64,000 bases of DNA from JBBIPA01 sp963775935 (GTDB lineage: Bacteria > Chloroflexota > Dehalococcoidia > GIF9 > UBA5629). The position numbers were made by a program, and so were the translations under genes. Of this stretch, positions 8,022 to 16,475 are shown in pieces. How positions within the stretch are numbered: the first letter of the stretch is position 1; the number at the start of each line of letters is the position of its first letter. Below the pieces are notes generated by a model. The model had not been told where the DNA came from, ran no database searches, and worked only from the letters and a program-made list of their open reading frames with translations. The stretch lies in contig CAVZKR010000004.1 of assembly GCA_963775935.1 (NCBI GenBank), positions 248,001 through 312,000 on the forward strand, read 5' to 3'.

Positions 8022-8565
8022 GAGATACGGAATCGGTATCGCTAAAGGGATGGCATTAACCCTCAAACACCTCTTCCGTCCCCCGATTACCGTACAATAC
8101 CCTGAAGAGAAGCTGGTTGTCTCGCGGCGAATTCGAGGCAATGAGCTGGTGTGGTTTATCGATAAATGCACCGGCTGCGCTACCTGTGCCAAGAGTTGCC
8201 CCCAGGGGAACATCGAGATAGTAACTCACCGGGGAGACGAAGACAATAGATACATCGTTGATAAATTCGAAATAGATACCGGGCGCTGTATGTTCTGCGG
8301 ATTATGCGTCGAGTCCTGCCCTTACGAAGCGCTGGCAATGGGACTCAGCTATGAGCGCTCTCAGTACCGCCGCAATGATTTGGTACTGAGCAAAGCAGAC
8401 TTAATGCCGTCTGATATCAGACAGCCCAGTGGCTACTACCGACCCAAGATTGAAGCTACTTTGCCCAAGCAGAGTTTACTCATCTATGGCGACAAGAAAA
8501 AAGAAGAAGGTGGACAGAAACTGCATGTGCTGCCGCTGAGCAAGAAGAGAGGCTGGGGTGTTTGA
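8011..8565 (+). CDS. nuoI: NADH-quinone oxidoreductase subunit I
   Basis: TYKY-type subunit carrying clusters N6a and N6b on the electron path to N2. Two canonical CxxCxxCxxxCP motifs are complete: C53, C56, C59, C63 and C93, C96, C99, C103. The N-terminal KGMALTLKHLFRPPITVQYP segment is typical. The start is TTG at 8011 with GGAGG at 7998-8002, spacing eight bases. About 45 residues after the second motif form a longer, partly basic C-terminal tail. The gene overlaps nuoJ by eight bases. In complexes lacking NuoEFG this subunit is a plausible entry point for ferredoxin electrons. Confidence 0.94.
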   Translation: MKFERYGIGIAKGMALTLKHLFRPPITVQYPEEKLVVSRRIRGNELVWFIDKCTGCATCAKSCPQGNIEIVTHRGDEDNRYIVDKFEIDTGRCMFCGLCVESCPYEALAMGLSYERSQYRRNDLVLSKADLMPSDIRQPSGYYRPKIEATLPKQSLLIYGDKKKEEGGQKLHVLPLSKKRGWGV

Positions 8566-9043
8566 TATCGTCTTCTATATACTGGCAATTATCAGCATAG
8601 CCGCGGCTCTGGCGGTGATATTCCTGCGCGATGTCTTCAGGGCTGCCCTGGCGCTCATCATGCTCTTCCTGGTCATTGCTGGAATCTACGTAACCCTCCA
8701 TGCCGACTTCCTGGCTGTGGCACAGATTCTGGTCTATGTGGGGGCTATTTCTATTTTATTGATAGTCGGTATTATGCTTACCCGGGATGTCCATAAAGGA
8801 AACCCTTCAGGCAAGCTGCGTATACCCGCCATGATCGTGGGCATTCTGCTGCTCGCAACGCTGGCTATAACCGCACTGAGCACTGACTGGATGATCAGCT
8901 CCAAGCCGCCGCTGGAGAATACCGTGGGACTCATCGGAGAAAAGCTATTTGGCGAGGGCGGTTATATCCTGCCCGTCGAAATCACAGCAATCTTGCTGCT
9001 CACCGCAGTACTGGGAGCTATCGTGCTCATCAGGGAGAAGTAA
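8558..9043 (+). CDS. nuoJ: NADH-quinone oxidoreductase subunit J
   Basis: Small membrane subunit with five predicted helices over 161 residues. The motif VGAISILLIVGIMLT in helix 3 is the π-bulge-containing segment that takes part in coupling, and the last helix ends ILLLTAVLGAIVLIREK as usual for the family. GTG start at 8558 inside the end of nuoI; followed four bases later by nuoK. Confidence 0.93.
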   Translation: MFDIVFYILAIISIAAALAVIFLRDVFRAALALIMLFLVIAGIYVTLHADFLAVAQILVYVGAISILLIVGIMLTRDVHKGNPSGKLRIPAMIVGILLLATLAITALSTDWMISSKPPLENTVGLIGEKLFGEGGYILPVEITAILLLTAVLGAIVLIREK

Positions 9044-9047
9044 TCAT

Positions 9048-9359
9048 ATGTCAGTGGGTTTGGAACATTATTTAGTACTATCAGCGATTCTTTTCTCGCT
9101 CGGCTTGTATGGTGTACTGGTCAAGCGTAATGCCGTCATCATCCTGATGTGCATTGAAATAATGCTCAATGCGGTCAATATTACTCTGGTTGCCTTCTCA
9201 CGCTACGTGACGCCACTGGCGCTCACCGGGCAGGTTTTTGCCATATTCGTCATGGCAGTAGCTGCCGCCGAGGCTGCAGTGGGCATAGCCATTATTATCA
9301 CTATTTATCGCAATCGCGAAACTATCAGCGTTGATAAGTTCGATATAACGAAATGGTAG
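9048..9359 (+). CDS. nuoK: NADH-quinone oxidoreductase subunit K
   Basis: MrpC-like membrane subunit of the proton pump, three helices in 103 residues. The two conserved glutamates lie in CIEIMLNAVNITLV (helix 2) and in the helix 3 segment AAAEAAVGIAIII... The start is the ATG at 9048, four bases after the nuoJ stop; the open frame continues upstream into nuoJ but that part has the wrong composition. Length agrees with the usual 100-103 residues. Confidence 0.94.
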   Translation: MSVGLEHYLVLSAILFSLGLYGVLVKRNAVIILMCIEIMLNAVNITLVAFSRYVTPLALTGQVFAIFVMAVAAAEAAVGIAIIITIYRNRETISVDKFDITKW

Positions 9360-9369
9360 AGAGCTGAAA

Positions 9370-9564
9370 ATGTGGGTTCAAGTTAAAAGCGCACCTAATT
9401 TAATGATAGCAGAAATGTGGAAGGAGTACTTCGAAGGCGAAGGTATACCGACGCGGCTACTGCCTGAGACAGGTGAATCTCGCCCTAAAGAGCTATCGGC
9501 GTACCGCGTGCTGGTATCACAGGAAAAAGTTCATGTCATTGAGGAGGTCTTAAGGAAACTCTAA
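9370..9564 (+). CDS. DUF2007-like small protein inside the nuo operon
   Basis: A 64-residue soluble protein between nuoK and nuoL, ten bases after nuoK and sharing one base with the nuoL start. The sequence MWVQVKSAPNLMIAEMWKEY and the later YRVLVSQEKVHVIEEVL resemble the short ferredoxin-like DUF2007 proteins (putative signal-transducing proteins) that usually begin with 'v..a.n.~~A.~i~~~L~~~Gi' and end with a 'VlV..ed...A..~L' strand-helix unit; this similarity is from memory. It has no cysteines and no membrane segment, so it is not an obvious replacement for NuoE, F or G. Its position implies co-expression with complex I; an assembly or regulatory role would be speculation. Confidence 0.75.
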   Translation: MWVQVKSAPNLMIAEMWKEYFEGEGIPTRLLPETGESRPKELSAYRVLVSQEKVHVIEEVLRKL

Positions 9565-11489
9565 TGCCGCACCAAATCCCGTGGATAATACTGGGCTTAC
9601 CCTTCCTCTCGCTTATTATCATTGCCTTTATCCTGAGGCCTTTCTTTAATAACCGCCCCAAGCTCGGCGGCTATGTGACCATCACTGCCATCGGCATTGC
9701 CTTTGCTCTCTCACTGTGGGTACTCATAGAGACAATGGGTGCTCCGGAACATAAACTGGAGATACCGAGCATCCACTGGTTAACGATCGGCAACTTCAAT
9801 TTCAGCGTGGGCTTGCTGGTCGATTCTTTAACCGCAATAATGCTGGTAGTGGTCACCAGCGTCAGCCTGATGGTGCAGATTTACTCTCAAGGTTACATGG
9901 CTGGTGATTCGGGATACCACCGCTACTATGCCTTCATGTCTTTATTTACCGGCTGTATGCTCGGGCTGGTCACAGGCTCCAGCCTTTTGATGGTATTCCT
10001 CTTCTGGGAAGGCGTGGGCCTGGGTTCCTACCTGTTAATCGGTTTCTGGTTCCACCGTCCCTCTGCTGCCAATGCAGCCAAGAAGGCTTTCATCGTCACC
10101 CGTTTTGGCGACTTCGGCTTCCTGGCAGCTATCCTTTTACTGTATGCCAATACTCAAACCTTCGATATTACCGAGCTCCATGCGCTCGTCCTGGCCGGCA
10201 CTCTGGGTGGAACGGTACTGACCTGGGCTGCCCTGGGTATTTTCATGGGGGCAATGGGCAAATCAGCCCAGTTCCCACTGCATGTCTGGCTGCCCGATGC
10301 CATGGAAGGTCCAACTCCAGTCAGCGCCTTAATCCATGCCGCCACCATGGTCGCTGCCGGCGTCTTCCTGGTAGCCCGCACTTATCCTATGTTCGAGCAT
10401 GCTCCTGCGGCTCTCAACACCGTGGCAATTATCGGTGCTGTTACTGCCATATTTGCTGCCAGTATGGGTCTGGTGATGAACGATATCAAGCGTGTTCTCG
10501 CTTATTCAACCATCAGTCAGCTGGGCTATATGATGCTGGGACTGGGCACTGGTGGCGTCGCCATTGGCATTTTCCACCTGTTCAACCATGCCTTCTTCAA
10601 GGCAATGCTGTTCCTCGGCGCCGGTAGCGTCAATCACGGCACCGGTACATTCGATATGCGATTAATGGGCGGCTTGCGTAAAGCCATGCCCTGGACATTT
10701 GCCACATTTCTTATCGGCTCGCTCAGCCTCGCTGGCATCTGGCCTTTCTCCGGTTTCTGGAGCAAGGATGAAATCGTAGCCTCTGCCGCACAGAACCCAG
10801 CGCTGTTTATCCTCGCTATGATCACCGTATTTATGACCGCTTTCTATATGTTTAGAGCTATTTTCATGACCTTCGGCGGCGAATACCGGGGCGGAGCGCC
10901 TTCAGAGCATGGGCACAGCAGCCACGAATCTCACGGCCCCCATGAATCAGCGAAAGTAATGGTGATTCCACTGGTACTGCTGGCTATCCCGTCAGTGATC
11001 TCGGGGTGGCTGAACGTCACTGGCGGCTTCGGCGCCTTTATGGGGCATGGCGAGAGTCATGGAGAAGTTGCGCAGAGCTTTATCGGAGGGCTCTTCGGCG
11101 CTCTCACCCACCCCATACCACTGCTATCGCTGGTAGTAGCCATTCTGGGCATCTTCCTGGCATATGTTATGTACGGTGCCAAATGGATTTCTGCTGAGGC
11201 AGTGGGTAAGATGTTCAAACCCATTTATATTTTGTTCTCTAGGAAATATTTCCTCGATGAGCTCTATGAGAATGTACTGGTAAAAACAGTTCTGATAAAT
11301 GGTATTTTCAGGGGTCTGGCCTTCTTTGATGCCCGCGTAGTCGACGGCGCCGTAAATGGTATCGCCCAGGGCACTGGAGCTGCCAGCAGGGCAATACGGC
11401 AAGCGCAAACAGGTCAACTGCAAATCTATGCCATGACTATTATCCTGGGCATTATAGCTATTGCAATATGTGTCGTTATCTTTGGTTGA
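9564..11489 (+). CDS. nuoL: NADH-quinone oxidoreductase subunit L
   Basis: Largest antiporter-like pump subunit, 641 residues, with the usual 14-16 membrane helices and a long C-terminal lateral helix region. Signature stretches include LFWEGVGLGSYLLIGFW (conserved Glu of helix 5), KSAQFPLHVWLPDAMEGPTP (helix 7 lysine region) and FNHAFFKAMLFLGAGSVNHG. A histidine-rich loop (SEHGHSSHESHGPHES, near residues 447-462) interrupts the second half; such His-rich loops are common in NuoL but this one is unusually dense. ATG overlaps the preceding stop. Confidence 0.95.
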   Translation: MPHQIPWIILGLPFLSLIIIAFILRPFFNNRPKLGGYVTITAIGIAFALSLWVLIETMGAPEHKLEIPSIHWLTIGNFNFSVGLLVDSLTAIMLVVVTSVSLMVQIYSQGYMAGDSGYHRYYAFMSLFTGCMLGLVTGSSLLMVFLFWEGVGLGSYLLIGFWFHRPSAANAAKKAFIVTRFGDFGFLAAILLLYANTQTFDITELHALVLAGTLGGTVLTWAALGIFMGAMGKSAQFPLHVWLPDAMEGPTPVSALIHAATMVAAGVFLVARTYPMFEHAPAALNTVAIIGAVTAIFAASMGLVMNDIKRVLAYSTISQLGYMMLGLGTGGVAIGIFHLFNHAFFKAMLFLGAGSVNHGTGTFDMRLMGGLRKAMPWTFATFLIGSLSLAGIWPFSGFWSKDEIVASAAQNPALFILAMITVFMTAFYMFRAIFMTFGGEYRGGAPSEHGHSSHESHGPHESAKVMVIPLVLLAIPSVISGWLNVTGGFGAFMGHGESHGEVAQSFIGGLFGALTHPIPLLSLVVAILGIFLAYVMYGAKWISAEAVGKMFKPIYILFSRKYFLDELYENVLVKTVLINGIFRGLAFFDARVVDGAVNGIAQGTGAASRAIRQAQTGQLQIYAMTIILGIIAIAICVVIFG

Positions 11490-11500
11490 GGTAAATTGAG

Positions 11501-11842
11501 TTGAACTCGTATTATTTAACAACAATACTGGCTCTTCCCGTAGTAGCGCTCATTATTATTGCCTTCTTGCCCAAGGACAGGGTAAAAGCCATTAAGTACA
11601 CTGCCCTCATTTTTACTCTGGCTTCTTTCGCCCTCTCTATTGCCGTATTCTGCCTCTTCGACCGCTCTGCTGGGGCCGTAGGTAAAATACAGTTCGAGGA
11701 GAAGCTACCCTGGATTCCCTCTATCAACTGCTTCTATCATCTCGGTATTGACGGATTAAACCTGCCTCTGGTTATTTTGATGACCTTCCTCGGTTTCCTC
11801 TCAGTCCTGGTATCGTGGAAAGTGCAGCTACAGGCCTCGTGA
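11501..11842 (+). CDS. nuoM: NADH-quinone oxidoreductase subunit M, N-terminal part (frameshifted)
   Basis: Residues 1-113 of NuoM, two to three membrane helices plus the HLGIDGLNLPLVILMTF segment that starts the antiporter-like core. The frame ends at TGA 11840 directly after SWKVQLQAS. Removing the single A at 11832 restores L-R-P-R-E-Y-F-I-W, the expected family sequence at this point, and joins the frame to the downstream part. The start is TTG 11501 with GAGGTA upstream. The break is therefore either a recent one-base insertion or a sequencing error; without it the subunit would be 496 residues, the normal size. Confidence 0.88.
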   Translation: MNSYYLTTILALPVVALIIIAFLPKDRVKAIKYTALIFTLASFALSIAVFCLFDRSAGAVGKIQFEEKLPWIPSINCFYHLGIDGLNLPLVILMTFLGFLSVLVSWKVQLQAS

Positions 11843-11858
11843 GTATTTCATCTGGCTA

Positions 11859-12992
11859 ATGCTTCTGGAAACGAGCATCCTGGGCGTTTTCTGCTCCCTC
11901 GACCTCATCCTGTTCTTCCTGTTCTGGGAGCTGGAGCTGATCCCTATGTATTTCCTTATCTCCGTCTGGGGCAGTGGCAGAAAAGAATATTCCTCCCTTA
12001 AATATGTGATATACACGCTTACCGGCAGCGCCATGATGCTGGCTGGCATATTGAGCGTTTACTTCACCACCGGCAGCTTCGCTGTCATGGAGATAGCAGG
12101 CAAGATAGCCGTCGCCAAGTCGGTTATCCCCGCTGGCGCCATGTTCTTCCTGCTCTTCATCGGTTTCGCTATCAAGCTGCCTATGTTCCCGTTCCATACC
12201 TGGTTGCCTGACGCGCACACCGATGCGCCCACTGCAGTCAGTGTTATCCTGGCTGGCGCCCTGCTTAAAATGGGCGGCTACGGTATGATACGTCTCGTTG
12301 TCAGCGTCCTGCCCGATGTAGCCAGACAAGCGGCACCGATACTCGCTGCTCTCGCTATTATCGGTGTGCTCTATGGCGCCTGGGTCACTATGAGGCAGAC
12401 TGACCTGAAACGGTTGATTGCATACAGCAGCGTCAGCCACATGGGATACGTGCTGCTGGGCATCTTTGCTCTCACTGACGTAAGCCTCACCGGCGCTGCT
12501 CTCCAGATGTTCAGCCACGGCATTATTACCGGGCTCCTCTTCGCCATGGTAGGGCTGGTCTATGAGAAGACTCACGACCGTAATCTCAACAATCTCGGCG
12601 GGCTGGCACGGCAGATGCCGGTTATCGTAGTCATCTTCAGTATCGCTGGGCTGGCTTCTCTGGGATTGCCCGGCACCAGCGGCTTCGCTGCTGAATTTAT
12701 CACTTTTGTCGGTTGCTTCTCCAGCACCGCTTTTAATGGAATCCAGATATATACCCTGCTCGGTGTATTCGGCGTCGTCTTTACCGCCGGCTACATTCTG
12801 TGGATGTTGCAGAGAGTATTTTACGGACCGCCACTGGACAAATTTAACGGCGTACCAGATGCGGATAACGTTGAGAAAGTATGTATCTTCTGTTTCGTTG
12901 CTGCCATTCTGCTGGTTGGTATCTACCCGGCCATTCTGACCAATATCATCAAGCTGGGTATTGAACCCATAATAAAAGTAATAGGTATGTAA
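11859..12992 (+). CDS. nuoM: NADH-quinone oxidoreductase subunit M, C-terminal part (frameshifted)
   Basis: The remaining 377-plus residues of NuoM, starting effectively from GAG 11841 in the second frame. Conserved pump motifs are intact: FLFWELELIPMYFLI (functional Glu of helix 5), KLPMFPFHTWLPDAHTDAPT (helix 7), and KRLIAYSSVSHMGYVLLG (helix 8). No further lesions occur up to the stop at 12992, which argues against a long-decayed pseudogene. No ribosome site precedes the ATG at 11859, so independent translation of this part is unlikely. NuoN follows after four bases. Confidence 0.9.
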   Translation: MLLETSILGVFCSLDLILFFLFWELELIPMYFLISVWGSGRKEYSSLKYVIYTLTGSAMMLAGILSVYFTTGSFAVMEIAGKIAVAKSVIPAGAMFFLLFIGFAIKLPMFPFHTWLPDAHTDAPTAVSVILAGALLKMGGYGMIRLVVSVLPDVARQAAPILAALAIIGVLYGAWVTMRQTDLKRLIAYSSVSHMGYVLLGIFALTDVSLTGAALQMFSHGIITGLLFAMVGLVYEKTHDRNLNNLGGLARQMPVIVVIFSIAGLASLGLPGTSGFAAEFITFVGCFSSTAFNGIQIYTLLGVFGVVFTAGYILWMLQRVFYGPPLDKFNGVPDADNVEKVCIFCFVAAILLVGIYPAILTNIIKLGIEPIIKVIGM

Positions 12993-12996
12993 TCCG

Positions 12997-14472
12997 ATGA
13001 CGATACTAATGAATGAACTTCCCTTCCTGGCGCCAGAGCTTACCCTCCTGGTTTTCGCCTTGCTGGTAATCCTGCTTGATTTGTTTGTGAAGCAGAAGAA
13101 GGTTCTGGCCTATGTCAGCATCGTGGGCTTGATAGTGTCCATCGGTTTCACCATCTCCATGTGGGGCGCTCCCACTGTAGATATCTTCTTCGCTATGCTG
13201 GCTGTCGACCGCTTTGCCCTGTTCTTCAAGCTTCTGCTTGCGGTAGCTGCCGGGCTGGTTATCCTGGCTTCACAGGACTATGTGAGCAAGTTCGAGAGAT
13301 TTCAGGGCGAGTACTACGCTCTGGTGCTGCTATCAGCCCTGGGTATGATGCTGTTAACTGCAGCTACAGACCTCATTGCCGTGTATGTGGCATTGGAACT
13401 GAGTAGCATCTCTCTCTATGTGCTCACCACTTTCTTAAAAGACAGAAAATCAACCGAATCAGGATTAAAATATTTGCTGCTGGGCGCTGTCGCCTCCGCC
13501 ATCCTGCTCTATGGCATGGCATTCGTCTACGGCATCACCGGTAAAACCTGTTTCCTCTGCGTCGCCGGCATGGTGGAAACAATGCCTATCCAAAGTATTA
13601 TCCAGAATCCAGCACTGCTTGTGGGCATTATCCTGCTCATTGCTGGTTTCGGCTTTAAGATTGCCAGCTTCCCCTTCCAGATGTGGGTCCCCGATGTTTA
13701 CGAAGGCGCACCCACCCCGGTTACCGCTTATCTCTCCGTCGCCAGTAAAGCTGCTGGCTTCGCTGTGATTACCCGTGTCATGCTCGTCCTCTTCGGTCAG
13801 CCGGCATGGCTGAGCGCCGACTGGGGCATGATTATCGCTATTCTCAGCGCCATCACTATGACCGTGGGTAACGTAGCCGCCCTGTTCCAGACCAATATCA
13901 AGCGCCTGTTCGGTTACTCCAGTATCGCTCAGGCAGGTTACCTCATGGTGGGGTTGGCAACGGTAGGCATGGCATCAACCGATGCCATCGCCGGGCGCAG
14001 TGGGATGCTCTTCTTCCTTATGAGCTATGCGGTCACCAATCTCGGAGCCTTCTTCGCCATCATCGCTATTACCAATAAGGTCAATAGCGATGAAATCAGT
14101 GACTTTACCGGTATGAGTAAACGAGCGCCGCTCCTGGCGCTGGGGTTAAGTTTCTGTCTTATCTCCTTGATTGGCTTACCTCCTACTGGAGGACTCATCG
14201 CCAAAATTTACATCTTCAGCGGTGCGGTGCAGCATGGCTTGCTATGGCTGGTCATCGTAGCCGTCATCAATAGCTGTATCTCGGCTTTCTACTACTTGAA
14301 AGTGGTAAAGGCAATGTGGGTAGGAGCGCCAGCCTCGGAAGAGAAGGTGCCTTCATCCGTAGCGTTGCGAGTTGCCCTCGGCATCTGCTGCGTCATGGTA
14401 TTCCTGCTCGGTGTCATTCCCGGTGGTTTTACCGGTATTGCTGAAGCCGCCGCTAAAATCTTCGGCTCTTAG
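12997..14472 (+). CDS. nuoN: NADH-quinone oxidoreductase subunit N
   Basis: Third antiporter-like pump subunit, 491 residues and about 14 helices, last gene of the operon. Typical elements are VYVALELSSISLYVLTTF with the key Glu, KIASFPFQMWVPDVYEGAPTPV with the helix 7 lysine, and NIKRLFGYSSIAQAGYLMVGL. The end of the operon shows only a weak hairpin (14522-14543) without a T-run, so no clear terminator. Together with nuoABCDHIJKLM this gives a full membrane and connecting module without the NADH-oxidising NuoEFG. Confidence 0.95.
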   Translation: MTILMNELPFLAPELTLLVFALLVILLDLFVKQKKVLAYVSIVGLIVSIGFTISMWGAPTVDIFFAMLAVDRFALFFKLLLAVAAGLVILASQDYVSKFERFQGEYYALVLLSALGMMLLTAATDLIAVYVALELSSISLYVLTTFLKDRKSTESGLKYLLLGAVASAILLYGMAFVYGITGKTCFLCVAGMVETMPIQSIIQNPALLVGIILLIAGFGFKIASFPFQMWVPDVYEGAPTPVTAYLSVASKAAGFAVITRVMLVLFGQPAWLSADWGMIIAILSAITMTVGNVAALFQTNIKRLFGYSSIAQAGYLMVGLATVGMASTDAIAGRSGMLFFLMSYAVTNLGAFFAIIAITNKVNSDEISDFTGMSKRAPLLALGLSFCLISLIGLPPTGGLIAKIYIFSGAVQHGLLWLVIVAVINSCISAFYYLKVVKAMWVGAPASEEKVPSSVALRVALGICCVMVFLLGVIPGGFTGIAEAAAKIFGS

Positions 14473-14647
14473 AATCCGCAGCTCTTACCCGAGATACCAA
14501 AGCATAGAAAACCTCTCTTCTAACCATGTCATGAATTATGGTTGCTCACTTGAAACAGACCGATGTTCGTGATAAGTTATCCTGGTCGTTTACAATTACC
14601 TTATCCCAGAAACACACCTCGAATTTTAAAAAGGAGTGACATCTACT

Positions 14648-15571
14648 ATGAGCAATGCTAAGCAAGCCGATAACATCTACCTGATAGACACTAAAATGTT
14701 TGGTTTTGAACGGTTCAATGCAGCCTATCTGGTAAAAGGAAAGGAGCTTGCTCTTATCGACACTGGCCCAGCAAGCTCAACCGAAGTGGTGCGTGCTGGC
14801 ATTAAAGCACATGGATTTGCTATCGAAGACATATCGTATATCTTTATTACTCACGAACACGGCGACCATAGCGGCAATGCTGGCAAGCTGTTAAAAGAGA
14901 ATTCAAAAGCAAAGGTCTATGCCAGTCCCATTGATTCAGAGCATTTAATCGATCCAGCCAGAAAACGCCGCTGGTTAAAGGATACTATGAAGCCAGAGAT
15001 GGCGGCGAGGTTTGGTGAGATGCATCCCGTCCCGGCGTCTCGCCTGGCACTGTTAAAGGACGGCGACGTGTTTGATTTGGGAGACAGTGAGAAATTGAGA
15101 ATTATCTTCACACCGGGACATCAACCCAGTGGCATCGTAATATACTCGGAGAAAAGCAAGGGGCTGTTTATCAATGACCTGGTAGGGCTTAACTTTGCTG
15201 ATGCTGGCGCTGCCTGGATTTTTACTCCGCCAAAGTCTGATGTTAAGCAGGCTATGGAATCGATGAAGAAGATCATGGATATGCCTGTTAGCAGACTTTA
15301 CCTGGGTCATTTCGGAATCTGGGATAATCCTAAAGAGGTTATGCAAAATGCAATGAAGCGAATGCAACGGCTGATGGATATCGGAGCGCAATGTGTGAAG
15401 GAAGGAAAACCAGAGGAAATCGAACCGAGAGTTTTAGCCTTAATGAAACCGGAAGCAGAAAAAATTAAAGCGTCAAGGGGAGGGGAGGGAATCTATAAAT
15501 ATGTCAGCGGGGAACTGATACCTCATCTTGGAGGGAATTTCGCCAGATATTACTTGTCGTTGCAGCCATAA
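14648..15571 (+). CDS. MBL-fold metallo-hydrolase
   Basis: A 307-residue zinc hydrolase of the metallo-β-lactamase superfamily. The signature THEHGDHSG places H69, H71, D73 and H74 in the metal site; further ligands are GHQPSG (His near 158) and the Asp in FINDLVG and His in LYLGHFG. The C-terminal third is helical. The start is ATG 14648, eleven bases after AAGGAG (14631-14636); a GTG at 14636 overlaps that site. The group includes glyoxalase II and lactonases, but nothing here fixes the substrate. It stands alone after the nuo operon. Confidence 0.85.
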   Translation: MSNAKQADNIYLIDTKMFGFERFNAAYLVKGKELALIDTGPASSTEVVRAGIKAHGFAIEDISYIFITHEHGDHSGNAGKLLKENSKAKVYASPIDSEHLIDPARKRRWLKDTMKPEMAARFGEMHPVPASRLALLKDGDVFDLGDSEKLRIIFTPGHQPSGIVIYSEKSKGLFINDLVGLNFADAGAAWIFTPPKSDVKQAMESMKKIMDMPVSRLYLGHFGIWDNPKEVMQNAMKRMQRLMDIGAQCVKEGKPEEIEPRVLALMKPEAEKIKASRGGEGIYKYVSGELIPHLGGNFARYYLSLQP

Positions 15572-15594
15572 TTACATTAAACCGCTGTTAAATC

Positions 15595-16284
15595 TTACCA
15601 GGACATAGGTGCCAGCTTACCGAAGTAGACTATAGTGTGTTTTTCTGTCTCTTTGTCAGGCTTCACTCCCGCCTTATCCAGAAGCTCCCTGGTGGCATAG
15701 ATAGGAGCTTCCACCCGCATGGCAATGGCGATGGCATCGCTGGGGCGAGCATCAATATCCATCTTCATTGAGCCGGCATTCAAAGAAACGCTGGCATAGA
15801 AAATGCCGCTTTTCAAATCGGTAATCACCACGTGGTCAACCTTTGCCCCCAGTTTATCCACGATAGTACAGAGCAAATCCGGAGTGAGTGGTCGAGGTAC
15901 TTTCACATTTTCCATGACTACCGATATGGCATTCACTTCAACCAGACCTATCAACACAGGAAGATATCGTTCACCGTTTTTCTCCTTTAAGAGCACCACC
16001 GGCTGTGAGGTATCCCTAGTGATTCCTACATTCTCTACCACCATCTCGACCACATTTTCTTTTGGAGTATCCTGCTGTTCCCCTGCCCCTCTCAATACAG
16101 AAACAATCCTGTTGTCGCCAAGCCACTTCACTGCTTGAATAAGCCCATCCGGCAGAAATACCGAGCACAGTATCAACAGAACAATGACTATCCCGCAACC
16201 AAGCAGACACCATTTTGCCTTGCTCAGCCTGCCGCTACCTCTCCTTATCGGCTGTTGTTCACTACTACTGTATTCCGTCTCCAT
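15595..16284 (-). CDS. membrane-anchored bifunctional nuclease (BFN/DUF151) domain protein
   Basis: A 229-residue protein with a short cytoplasmic tail, one membrane helix at about 26-44 and a C-terminal BFN domain (roughly 85-220). Domain hallmarks are VLLKEKNGERYLPVLIG, the ARPSDAIAIAMR motif and the adjacent VEAPIYA stretch. BFN domains are best known from plant nucleases and from Chloroflexota, Actinobacteria and Aquificales; catalytic activity in bacteria is poorly established. The membrane anchor with a presumed outside-facing domain is unusual for the family, which is normally cytoplasmic. Good AAAGGAGAG ribosome site. Confidence 0.85.
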   Translation of the reverse strand: METEYSSSEQQPIRRGSGRLSKAKWCLLGCGIVIVLLILCSVFLPDGLIQAVKWLGDNRIVSVLRGAGEQQDTPKENVVEMVVENVGITRDTSQPVVLLKEKNGERYLPVLIGLVEVNAISVVMENVKVPRPLTPDLLCTIVDKLGAKVDHVVITDLKSGIFYASVSLNAGSMKMDIDARPSDAIAIAMRVEAPIYATRELLDKAGVKPDKETEKHTIVYFGKLAPMSW

Positions 16285-16475
16285 CTTCTCTCTCCTTTTG
16301 TCTACCGATAGGAATCATGCATTCTTCGTTAAGTTCATCTTACGCTGAAAATTTTTTGAAAGCAAAGACAAGATGCCCCTGACGGGCAACCTGCTATGCC
16401 AGCGGCGGTGAGCTGTGCTAATATTGACTGCTACCACAAACTATTGATTAACCTTAGACAAAAAGGAGGCTCATC

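Noticed and set aside
11856..12575. Long minus-strand open frame opposite nuoM (239 codons)
   Set aside because: Codons are the mirror of a conserved membrane protein; composition is His/Glu/Ser-biased without domain sense and no ribosome site exists.
14522..14543. Hairpin after nuoN as terminator
   Set aside because: AACCAT/ATGGTT stem is weak and lacks a following T-run.
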